Of a stretch of 8,425 nt of DNA, positions 1 to 5,733 are shown piece after piece. Both the position numbers and the translations under genes were made by a program. Source of the DNA: a bacterium (GTDB taxonomy: Bacteria > Eremiobacterota > Eremiobacteria > Baltobacterales > Baltobacteraceae); contig JAJYHP010000050.1 of assembly GCA_021784715.1 (NCBI GenBank), positions 1 to 8,425 on the forward strand, read 5' to 3'. The notes below the pieces were generated by a model. That model searched no databases. It had not been told where the DNA came from and was given only the letters and a program-made list of their open reading frames with translations. Numbering within the stretch: the first letter of the stretch is position 1; each line of letters begins with the position of its first letter.

Positions 1-66
1 GACGTGCGTCTTTCGCTCGACGACACCGAACAAATTGCAGCCGTCCTAGAACGAATGGGAGCGTAA
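1..66 (+). CDS. 3' end of an unidentified upstream gene (partial)
   Basis: Frame 1 is open from the window edge to TAA at 64-66 and reads DVRLSLDDTEQIAAVLERMGA, a short acidic, probably helical C-terminus. The stop shares its last A with the accB ATG (TAATG), the kind of coupling seen at the other junctions of this locus, which is why I take it as a real gene end. Twenty-one residues are too few to name a family. Genes often found before accB in other bacteria (efp, pepP, aroQ) have C-termini that I do not recognise here. Frame 3 is also open over this stretch, so the call is moderate. Confidence 0.55.
   Translation, partial: DVRLSLDDTEQIAAVLERMGA
57..61 (+). promoter_or_regulatory. Ribosome binding site for accB
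   Basis: GGGAG lies 4 nt before the accB ATG, inside the last codons of the upstream gene. The spacing is short, but with the TAATG junction it suggests that ribosomes finishing the upstream gene restart on accB. Confidence 0.45.
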
Positions 67-509
67 TGGAACAAGATTTTGAGGCGATAGAACGGCTGAT
101 CGCCGTGATGGAGCAGCACGATCTCGACCGGATGAAAGTCCGCGTCGGCGAGACGCTCTACGAACTCGTCCGTCGCGAAGCCGCGGCTCCGGTGGTGACG
201 CAGATCGGTCAGGTTCCCGCGCCGGTCGTCGACGGTTCGGTGCCCGCTCCGGTCGCGGGGCCGCCGAAGAACGTCAAACGCGTCAGCGCTCCGCTTACCG
301 GCGTGTTTTATCGTTCCTCTTCCCCCGATTCCGCCGCGTTCGTGAGCGAAGGACAACACGTCGACGTCGGTGACGTTCTTTGCATTCTCGAAGCGATGAA
401 GTTATTCAACGAAATTCAGAGCGAATTTGCCGGCACGATCGTTCGCATCATCCCGCAGAACGGCGAACTCGTTTCGCAGGGCGAGGATCTTTTCTGGATC
501 GAGCCGTGA
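66..509 (+). CDS. accB: Biotin carboxyl carrier protein of acetyl-CoA carboxylase (AccB)
   Basis: This cytoplasmic 147-residue protein carries the biotin that shuttles carboxyl groups between biotin carboxylase (AccC) and carboxyltransferase (AccA/AccD) in the first committed step of fatty acid synthesis. Residues 1-36 form the AccB-type N-terminal helix-strand region (IERLIAVMEQHDLDRMKV...). A Pro/Ala/Val-rich linker covers about residues 40-68. The biotinyl domain runs from about 72 to 147, with the thumb-type insertion (FYRSSSPDSAAF) that marks true AccB and the biotinylation motif EAMKLFNEI, biotin being attached at Lys112. Length is normal for the family. The ATG at 66 overlaps the previous stop by one base and has GGGAG upstream. 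accC, its usual neighbour, does not follow; the stop overlaps the gmhA GTG by 4 nt. Identity is secure; its presence at the head of a heptose operon is the odd part. Confidence 0.95.
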   Translation: MEQDFEAIERLIAVMEQHDLDRMKVRVGETLYELVRREAAAPVVTQIGQVPAPVVDGSVPAPVAGPPKNVKRVSAPLTGVFYRSSSPDSAAFVSEGQHVDVGDVLCILEAMKLFNEIQSEFAGTIVRIIPQNGELVSQGEDLFWIEP

Positions 510-1105
510 ACGATCTTCCCGCCACGCACCGTCGGCGCGATTTCTCGGTCTTACTCGCCGAGCGGAAAGGCCTTCTCGAATCCCCGCACTATCGCGCGCA
601 AGTTGAGGCGATCGCCGAAGCGATGGTCGTGGCGTTGCGCGCCGGAAACAAAGTGTTGTGGTGCGGGAACGGCGGGAGCGCCGCCGAGGCGCAGCACATG
701 GCGGCAGAACTCTCCGGGAGATTTTTACGCGAACGTCCGGGGTTCTACAGCGAAGCGCTCTCGGTGAACTCCTCGACGCTCACGTGCATCGGCAACGATT
801 ACGGATACGACGTCGTATTTTCGCGTCAGGTCGAGGCGTTCGCGCGCCCCGGCGACGTCGTTATCGGTATGACGACCAGCGGAAGTTCGCGCAATATCGT
901 GCTCGCGCTGGAGGCGGCGAAGCGTAAGGGCGCGATTGCCGTCGCCTTTACCGGAAACGGCGGCGGCGAGAGCGCGCGCGTCGCCGACCTCGCGCTCGTC
1001 GGCCCCGACGGCTACGCCGCGCTGGTGCAAGAAGTGCATCAAGTGATGGCGCACATTCTTTGCGATCTCGTCGAACAGCGGATGATCTTCGGGGATCCTT
1101 CGTGA
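506..1105 (+). CDS. gmhA: Sedoheptulose-7-phosphate isomerase (GmhA)
   Basis: GmhA converts sedoheptulose 7-phosphate to D-glycero-D-manno-heptose 7-phosphate, the entry step of ADP-heptose synthesis in the cytoplasm. The 199-residue product is a single SIS domain. Visible signatures are GNGGSAAEAQHMAAELSGRF (55-73, nearly invariant in GmhA), STLTCIGNDYGYD, and the phosphate-binding TTSGSSRN. By comparison with the E. coli enzyme the expected zinc ligands are His64, Glu68, Gln175 and His183, all present with the right spacing. The GTG at 506-508 is chosen because it forms a GTGA overlap with the accB stop and gives the usual family length; an in-frame ATG at 380 lies inside accB and would add 42 residues of accB shadow. 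The replication factor DiaA has the same fold, but the following hldA and hldC genes support GmhA. Confidence 0.94.
   Translation: MNDLPATHRRRDFSVLLAERKGLLESPHYRAQVEAIAEAMVVALRAGNKVLWCGNGGSAAEAQHMAAELSGRFLRERPGFYSEALSVNSSTLTCIGNDYGYDVVFSRQVEAFARPGDVVIGMTTSGSSRNIVLALEAAKRKGAIAVAFTGNGGGESARVADLALVGPDGYAALVQEVHQVMAHILCDLVEQRMIFGDPS
1091..1095 (+). promoter_or_regulatory. Ribosome binding site for hldA
   Basis: GGGGA lies 6 nt before the GTG at 1102, inside the gmhA C-terminal codons. It supports GTG 1102 over the in-frame ATG at 1060, which lies further inside gmhA. Confidence 0.5.
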
Positions 1106-2085
1106 CTCTCTCGCTCGCGGTTCCCGACGCGCGAACGCTCTTTGAAAAAATGGCGGGAAAGAACATTCTCGTCGTCGGCGATCTCATGCTCGACGAATGG
1201 ATCTGGGGGCGCGTCGAACGCATTTCCCCCGAAGCGCCCGTCCCGGTGGTCGCGGTCAGCAATCATTCCTTCACCCTCGGGGGCGCCGGAAACGTCGCGC
1301 ACAATCTGCGCGTTCTCGGCGCGAACGTCTCGTGCGTCGGTGTGGTCGGAAACGACTCCTTCGGCAACGAGGTGCGCGCGATGCTGCGCGCGCAAAACAT
1401 CGATGCCGACGGCGTGATCTCCGTCGACGATCGTCCGACGACGCGAAAAACACGCGTCGTCGCGCAGCACCAACAGGTGGTGCGCGCCGATTGGGAATCG
1501 GTGGAGCCGTTGAGCGCGCTCGATGCGGAGCGGATCGTCGCCATCGTCGCCGCCGCGGCGCGACGAGCCGATGCGGTGATCGTGAGCGACTATGCAAAAG
1601 GTTTGCTCTCGCGAGAAATCGTCGAAGCGGCGAACCTGTGCCCGCTCGTCCTCGGCGATCCGAAGCCGCAACACGCCGCACTTTTTTCGGGGGTCACCTG
1701 CGTCGCCCCGAATCTTGGCGAGGCGTCGGCGGCGTCGGGCATTCAAATACGCGACGACGCGTCGTTGGAACGAGCGGGAAAGATATTGCTCGAGCGCTTC
1801 GGCTGCCGATACGTCGTCGTCACGCGGGGCGAGCACGGAATGGCGCTCTTCGGCCGCGACGGCGAGCGCCTGGCGATTCCGTCGGTCGCACGAACGGTCT
1901 TCGACGTCAGCGGCGCCGGCGATACGGTCGTCTCGGTTCTCGCGCTCGCGCTCGCCGTCGGCGCGTCGATCGATCGGGCGATGCAACTGGCCAATTACGC
2001 TGCGGGAGCTGTGGTGGAAAAACTCGGAACCGCTACCGCAAACGCCGATGAAATTCTGGAGCTTCTCGAACATGCCGACGCCTGA
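1102..2085 (+). CDS. hldA: D-glycero-beta-D-manno-heptose-7-phosphate kinase (HldA / RfaE domain I)
   Basis: This PfkB/ribokinase-family enzyme phosphorylates heptose 7-phosphate with ATP to the beta-1,7-bisphosphate. The 327-residue product matches the N-terminal half of bifunctional E. coli HldE. It shows the RfaE-I hallmark GDLMLDEWIWGRVERISPEA (from residue 26), the ribokinase glycine motif GGAGN (60-64), and the C-terminal DVSGAGDT motif with catalytic Asp274. A ribokinase-type kinase implies the beta/ADP-heptose route; the GDP-heptose route uses a GHMP-family kinase. The GTG at 1102-1104 overlaps the gmhA stop as GTGA and has GGGGA upstream. The gene stops at 2085 instead of continuing into the nucleotidyltransferase half, which is a separate gene starting 14 nt inside this one. 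RefSeq-style naming would be rfaE1. Confidence 0.93.
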   Translation: MTLSLAVPDARTLFEKMAGKNILVVGDLMLDEWIWGRVERISPEAPVPVVAVSNHSFTLGGAGNVAHNLRVLGANVSCVGVVGNDSFGNEVRAMLRAQNIDADGVISVDDRPTTRKTRVVAQHQQVVRADWESVEPLSALDAERIVAIVAAAARRADAVIVSDYAKGLLSREIVEAANLCPLVLGDPKPQHAALFSGVTCVAPNLGEASAASGIQIRDDASLERAGKILLERFGCRYVVVTRGEHGMALFGRDGERLAIPSVARTVFDVSGAGDTVVSVLALALAVGASIDRAMQLANYAAGAVVEKLGTATANADEILELLEHADA

Positions 2086-2578
2086 GTATCTGTTCGGGCG
2101 TTCGCTCGATCTTCCCGAAGCGATCGCCTTTCGCGAGATGTTGCGCGCGCGCAACAAAGAAGTCGTGTTCACCAACGGCTGCTTCGATATTCTTCACGTC
2201 GGACACGCCGAATATCTCGCGTGGGCGCGTTCGCAGGGCGACGCGCTTTTCGTTGGGCTCAATAGCGACGAGTCGGTGCGCGATCTAAAGGGCGCGCCGC
2301 GCCCGTTCGTTCCCTACGAAGAGCGCGCGCGGCTGCTCTGCGCGTTACGGAGCGTCGATGTGGTGATCGGCTTTTCGGAACGGACGCCCGAGGCGTTGTT
2401 GGAGCGACTCCGCCCCGACATCCACGTGAAGAGCGCGCAATATCGAGTGGAGGAACTGCCCGAGGCGCGCATCGTTCTGGCGCACGGCGGCGAAGTGCGG
2501 CTCGCGCCGCACCGCGAAGGATCGAGCACGACCGAAATCGTCGAACGGATTCGCGCGCATTTTTCGTCGGAGCGCTAG
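2072..2578 (+). CDS. hldC: D-glycero-beta-D-manno-heptose 1-phosphate adenylyltransferase (HldC / RfaE domain II)
   Basis: This cytidylyltransferase-superfamily enzyme joins heptose 1-phosphate to AMP from ATP, giving ADP-D-glycero-beta-D-manno-heptose. The 168-residue product shows TNGCFDILHVGH with the catalytic HxGH at His42-His45, then the RPFVPYEERARLLCALRSVDVV stretch typical of RfaE-II (given here in part: PYEERA at 81-86), and the C-terminal SSTTEIVERI (151-160) matching the family STT-x-I motif. The usual KGGDY motif reads KSAQY here (Lys120-Tyr124), a non-canonical change. The ATG at 2072 has GGAG 10 nt upstream and overlaps the 3' end of hldA by 14 nt in another frame. A longer in-frame ORF starting at 1592 is only hldA shadow. 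RefSeq-style naming would be rfaE2. The phosphatase GmhB needed between HldA and HldC is not in the window. Confidence 0.92.
   Translation: MPTPEYLFGRSLDLPEAIAFREMLRARNKEVVFTNGCFDILHVGHAEYLAWARSQGDALFVGLNSDESVRDLKGAPRPFVPYEERARLLCALRSVDVVIGFSERTPEALLERLRPDIHVKSAQYRVEELPEARIVLAHGGEVRLAPHREGSSTTEIVERIRAHFSSER
2139..2156. repeat. 18-bp perfect palindrome inside hldC
   Basis: TGTTGCGCGCGCGCAACA is its own reverse complement, and its core alternates G and C. It lies in the first third of hldC and encodes MLRARNK-type codons. It could extrude as a small cruciform or form a strong RNA hairpin, but codon bias toward GCG/CGC makes such palindromes commoner here than by chance. No function can be assigned. 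Confidence 0.5.
2569..2572 (+). promoter_or_regulatory. Ribosome binding site deciding the TTG start at 2581
   Basis: GGAG lies 8 nt before TTG 2581, an ideal spacing, and within the last codons of hldC. It is the main support for a TTG start for the next gene, whose first residues (RLALTVNGPGE) already belong to the conserved N-terminal strand and loop. Confidence 0.55.
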
Positions 2579-2580
2579 CG

Positions 2581-3804
2581 TTGCGGCTCGCGCTCACGGT
2601 CAACGGTCCCGGTGAAACGGCGGGCTGGGCACGGCCGCTTCTCAGCGCGCTCTACCGGCGCGAACCGGAGATCGAGATCTACGCGTTTCTCGTTCCCGAC
2701 GATTTTGCGACCGGAAACGAAGCGCCGATGCTGCGTGCTGCGTTCGCGAAGGCGCACGTTTTCGAGCCCTCGCGGTATCTCGCATTCGCGTTAGGCGGGA
2801 CGCTCGAGGGAGCTCCCGATCGGGTCGACGGCGTGCTCTATCTCGGCGGCGATCTTATGCACGCGGCGCGCGTGCGTGCTCGGCTGCACGGCCTCGCCGC
2901 GACCTATAAGTTTTCGCGCGCTCGCTACGCTTCGTCGCTCGCGCGTGCGTACGCCGTCGATGAAGCGAACGTCGCGCAGCTCGAGGCGTGGGGCGTTCCC
3001 TCGGGGCGGATCGAGCGCATCGGGAACCTTGCGATCGATGGAGCCTTCGAGCAAGCCGCAGAACCGCTTCCGTCATGGTTCGAACGCGACGGAATCGTCG
3101 TGCTCCCCGGTTCGCGTTCGTACGAAGTCGAACACATGATTCCGTTCTTCTTCACCGCGGCGCTGCGCATGCGTGCGGAACGCCCCTCGATTCCAATCTC
3201 GTTTGGAATCTCGCCGTTCACCTCGCTCGATGCGGTGGAAGCCGCAATCGAAGCCGGCGGCGACCCGCGGGTCTGGTCGAAGAAAGGCCGTCTCATCCGC
3301 GAAGGCGAGCGGGCGTGGCTCGCGGAGCGCGATGGCGAACGGCGCTTCCCCATCGTTCGCGAGAGCCTCGCCGCCGCGGCGGCGAGTGGGCTGGCATTGA
3401 CCCTCCCGGGAACGAAGTGCATCGAACTCGCGGCACTCGGTGTGCCGACCATCGCGATCACGCCGATCAACGCGGCGGAGTTGATCGCCATCAACGGCCC
3501 GCTCACCTACCTCAATCGTATTCCGTGGCTCGGCGCCACGCTCAAACGCGCGGTCGCGGTACGAATTTCGAAGCGATTCCGCTTTCACACGCAGCCCAAT
3601 ATCGATGCCGGCGAGGAGCTCGTTCGCGAATTGCACGGGACCTTGACGCCCGGACGTATCGCTCGGGTCGCGCTTGCGGCCTTCGACGACGCTGCGTGGC
3701 GAGCGCGCGTTGCGGAGCGAACGAAGGCGCTCTACGCGCACCATGCGGGTGCGGCGGATCGTTTGGCGGAATCCCTGCTCACCATGCTTCGGGAAAACCA
3801 TTAG
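2581..3804 (+). CDS. LpxB-like (lipid-A-disaccharide synthase-related) GT-B glycosyltransferase
   Basis: The 407-residue product resembles the LpxB / GT19 group. It has an N-terminal Rossmann strand and loop LTVNGPGETAGW, a mid-protein GNLAIDGAF, and then the VLPGSRSYEVEHMIPFF block (Gly177, Glu182), which parallels the LpxB PGSR-x-x-E motif opening the donor-binding half. Further on is LPGTKCIELAALGVPTIAIT (Pro276-Glu282 onward), the place where LpxB has its SGTATLE motif. Similarity is closer to the LpxB-related proteins of cyanobacteria and similar lineages than to classical LpxB, so I do not use the symbol lpxB. The true acceptor and donor are unknown; joining two sugars of a lipid anchor is plausible. 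No signal peptide or membrane helix is evident. TTG 2581 is supported by GGAG with 8-nt spacing; the gene starts 2 nt after hldC stops and ends 2 nt before the next gene. Confidence 0.75.
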   Translation: MRLALTVNGPGETAGWARPLLSALYRREPEIEIYAFLVPDDFATGNEAPMLRAAFAKAHVFEPSRYLAFALGGTLEGAPDRVDGVLYLGGDLMHAARVRARLHGLAATYKFSRARYASSLARAYAVDEANVAQLEAWGVPSGRIERIGNLAIDGAFEQAAEPLPSWFERDGIVVLPGSRSYEVEHMIPFFFTAALRMRAERPSIPISFGISPFTSLDAVEAAIEAGGDPRVWSKKGRLIREGERAWLAERDGERRFPIVRESLAAAAASGLALTLPGTKCIELAALGVPTIAITPINAAELIAINGPLTYLNRIPWLGATLKRAVAVRISKRFRFHTQPNIDAGEELVRELHGTLTPGRIARVALAAFDDAAWRARVAERTKALYAHHAGAADRLAESLLTMLRENH

Positions 3805-3806
3805 CC

Positions 3807-4679
3807 ATGCGTCTCTCGGTCGTTATCGCGACCAAGGACCGGGCGAGCTACATCGAGCGCGCGCTCGCATCGTTTGCATTGCAGCAAGGTGCGCCGAATT
3901 TCGAAGCGATTGTGGTGGATAACGGATCGAGCGATGCGACGCGCTCGGTCGTGATGGCCGCCGCCGAAACGAGCAATTTTCCGATACGGTATCTTTTCGA
4001 GCCCGAGCCGAATCGTGGTAAGGCGCGCAATCGCGGAGTCGCGGTGGCCGAAGGGTTCATCGTGCTCTTCTGCGACGACGACGTCGTCGTGCCGCCGCGG
4101 TTTCTCGCCGCGCACGAGGCGGCGCACGACGCGCCGGGCTTGGTCGTGAATGGGGCGATCGTCAACGTTCCCGACTACGAGCATCGTCCCAAGCCCTCGC
4201 TCGGCAATTACTCGGGAGCGTTTCTCTGCACGTGTAACGTTTCGATTCCCAAAGCGGCGATCGACGCCGTCGGCGGCTTCGACGAATCCTTTCACCTCTA
4301 CGGTTGGGAAGATACGGAGCTGGGAGTTCGATTGCGCGAGAACGGCATGCGTCGGAGATTTTCGTGGGACGCTTTTCTCTGGCACATTAAAAAGCCGAGC
4401 GACGAAACGCTTGAAGTACTCGCGCGAAAAGCCGTGGAGAAGGCGCGCATGGCGCGACGCTTTATCGAAAAAAGTCCCTCCTCGCGCGTGCGGGCGGCGA
4501 CCGGGGCGCACCCTCTCAACATGCTGCGCGCAAAATATCTGCTGCCCGACGCTCTGCTCGCATTCTATGCCGGCGTTGCGAGCGACGAACGGGCGAAGCC
4601 CGCCGTGCGCGCGGTCGCGCAGGCCCAGTTTCTCGACGGTATCTACGCACGCGAGTTGTTCAGCGCTCTGGAAAAATGA
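3807..4679 (+). CDS. Family 2 glycosyltransferase, copy a
   Basis: This 290-residue GT-A fold, inverting GT2-type enzyme begins with the classic SVVIATKDRASYIERAL, followed by VDNGSSDAT (Asp38, Asp43) for the nucleotide, EPNRGKARNRGVAVA, and the metal-binding DDD at 90-92. The C-terminal half carries GGFDESFHLYGWEDTELGVRL, with the acidic GWED at 166-169 and His193, as in the Glyco_transf_7C-type acceptor half. Residues after about 200 form a charged helical extension containing Pro224-x8-Gly233-x2-Pro236, also present in the two other GT2 proteins of the locus. No transmembrane segment is visible, so it is probably cytoplasmic or membrane-peripheral. ATG 3807 follows the previous stop by 2 nt; GGGA lies 12 nt upstream. 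The long in-frame upstream reading is a shadow of the LpxB-like gene. The sugar transferred cannot be told. Confidence 0.9.
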   Translation: MRLSVVIATKDRASYIERALASFALQQGAPNFEAIVVDNGSSDATRSVVMAAAETSNFPIRYLFEPEPNRGKARNRGVAVAEGFIVLFCDDDVVVPPRFLAAHEAAHDAPGLVVNGAIVNVPDYEHRPKPSLGNYSGAFLCTCNVSIPKAAIDAVGGFDESFHLYGWEDTELGVRLRENGMRRRFSWDAFLWHIKKPSDETLEVLARKAVEKARMARRFIEKSPSSRVRAATGAHPLNMLRAKYLLPDALLAFYAGVASDERAKPAVRAVAQAQFLDGIYARELFSALEK

Positions 4680-5695
4680 ATCGCGCACTGCTCTATTGCG
4701 CCGGCGGGGGGCTCGGCGACTCGCTCGTCGCCACGGTCGTCGCCCAGGCCTTGCTCGCGCAATACGATAGCGTCGATGCACTCACGCTTCCCGGCCATCG
4801 TACGACCCTCGAACTCGTCCCCGAGATCGATCGCGTGCTCGTCGACGAAGGCGAGCCGATCGATCGTCAGATCGCCGCCGTGCGCGAACGCGCCTACTCG
4901 GCGTGCGTGGTGACGTGGGCGACCCCGCGCGCGGCCGCAGCGGTCCGCGGCGCCGCAATACCCGTCCGCGTCGGCCAGGCGCGCCGTCTCTATTCGCGCT
5001 CGTTCACGCATCGCGTCGTCGTGCGGAGCGAGATCGGCGACGTCACCTCGCATTGGTCGGATATTTTGCTCGACTATCCGCGCGCGATCGGCTGCGATGC
5101 CGTCGGGGCGCGGCCGCACCTCCATCCGAGCCCCGACGACGAACGATCCGCCGAAGCGTTGCGCGCGGAACTCGCACTGAATCGCGACGCGTATTTTATC
5201 GTGCATCCTACCAATGCCGTCGCAACGCAACGCGGCCTCTGGCCGACGGAAGGGTGGGCGCGAAGCACGCGTGCGTTGCGCGAGCGCTTCGCTCTTCCCG
5301 TGCTTCTGAGCGGCGCCGAGGCCGACCGTGGAATCGCCGCGCGCATCGTTGCCGAAAGCGGCGATGCCGAGGTGCGTTCGGTCGCCGGTCGTCTCTCCAT
5401 CGGTGCGCTCGCGGCGCTCGCCCGCGACGCGCGAGCGTTCGTCGGCATCACCACGGGTTCGATGCACGTCGCCGCTGCAGCGGGAGCGCGGACGGTGGGC
5501 ATCTTTCCGTTTCAGAGCGACTTTCCCGAACGCTGGGCGCCGCTCTGCGATCGCCGCGCCATCGTTCGCTCGGCGTTCCCATGTCACGTGGGCGACCGAA
5601 AGGAGACCTGCGTGGATTACGCGTGTATCGCGGGGCTCGACACCCCGAGGATTCTTGCGGCGGTCGAGGGGCTGCTCGCCCCCGGACCCGCGTAA
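4676..5695 (+). CDS. Family 9 glycosyltransferase (heptosyltransferase-like), copy a, divergent
   Basis: The 339-residue product has the GT-B, GT9 (ADP-heptose:LPS heptosyltransferase) layout. Near the N-terminus, GGLGDSLVATVVAQAL places Asp15 where heptosyltransferases have their general base (Asp13 of WaaC). The second domain opens with YFIVHPTNAVATQRGLWP (His177, Trp189), equivalent to the HPGA...K-x-WP block. ITTGSMHVAAAAG (259 onward) corresponds to the DTGxxH motif, but Thr259 replaces the conserved Asp. PFQSDFPERWAPL follows, then a three-Cys tail (Cys303, Cys312, Cys317), which many GT9 proteins also show. ATG 4676 overlaps the previous stop as ATGA. Heptose is the likely donor given the neighbouring genes, but the altered motif leaves another ADP- or UDP-sugar possible. 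Confidence 0.83.
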   Translation: MNRALLYCAGGGLGDSLVATVVAQALLAQYDSVDALTLPGHRTTLELVPEIDRVLVDEGEPIDRQIAAVRERAYSACVVTWATPRAAAAVRGAAIPVRVGQARRLYSRSFTHRVVVRSEIGDVTSHWSDILLDYPRAIGCDAVGARPHLHPSPDDERSAEALRAELALNRDAYFIVHPTNAVATQRGLWPTEGWARSTRALRERFALPVLLSGAEADRGIAARIVAESGDAEVRSVAGRLSIGALAALARDARAFVGITTGSMHVAAAAGARTVGIFPFQSDFPERWAPLCDRRAIVRSAFPCHVGDRKETCVDYACIAGLDTPRILAAVEGLLAPGPA

Positions 5696-5733
5696 GAGCG
5701 GAGTCGAGCATCGGCGTCGAAGTGCGGGCAACG
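5696..5733 (+). other. 38-nt gap, the only real intergenic spacer
   Basis: There is no hairpin with a T-run and no recognisable promoter. An in-frame GTG at 5722 gives an alternative start four codons before the ATG at 5734, making the N-terminus MRATMRATIQL, because the 12 nt at 5722-5733 loosely repeat those at 5734-5745 (8 of 12 identical). Neither start has a good Shine-Dalgarno at normal spacing. Confidence 0.5.

Noticed and set aside
1039..2175. 378-codon open frame on the minus strand opposite hldA
   Set aside because: It is antisense to a confidently identified kinase, rich in Arg/Asp/Ala and without recognisable motifs. Long antisense frames are expected from the GC-biased third positions.
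2988..3806. Possible long N-terminal extension of the GT2 at 3807
   Set aside because: The frame is open but overlaps the LpxB-like gene entirely, and the translation is Arg/Gly-rich noise; GT2 homology starts exactly at ATG 3807. The same applies to the open frames running into the GT2 at 5734 and the GT9 at 6639.
4075..4090. 16-bp palindrome made of GAC/GTC repeats
   Set aside because: It encodes the Asp-Asp-Asp-Val-Val-Val of the metal-binding motif of the GT2 at 3807; the palindrome follows from GAC and GTC being reverse complements.
4643..5731. 362-codon open frame on the minus strand opposite the first GT9
   Set aside because: Same reason: arginine-rich low-complexity translation opposite a clear GT9 gene, no motif and no plausible start context.
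5696..5733. Possible terminator or promoter in the only gap
   Set aside because: No stable hairpin followed by T-run and no -35/-10 pair could be seen; the downstream gene continues the same pathway theme.
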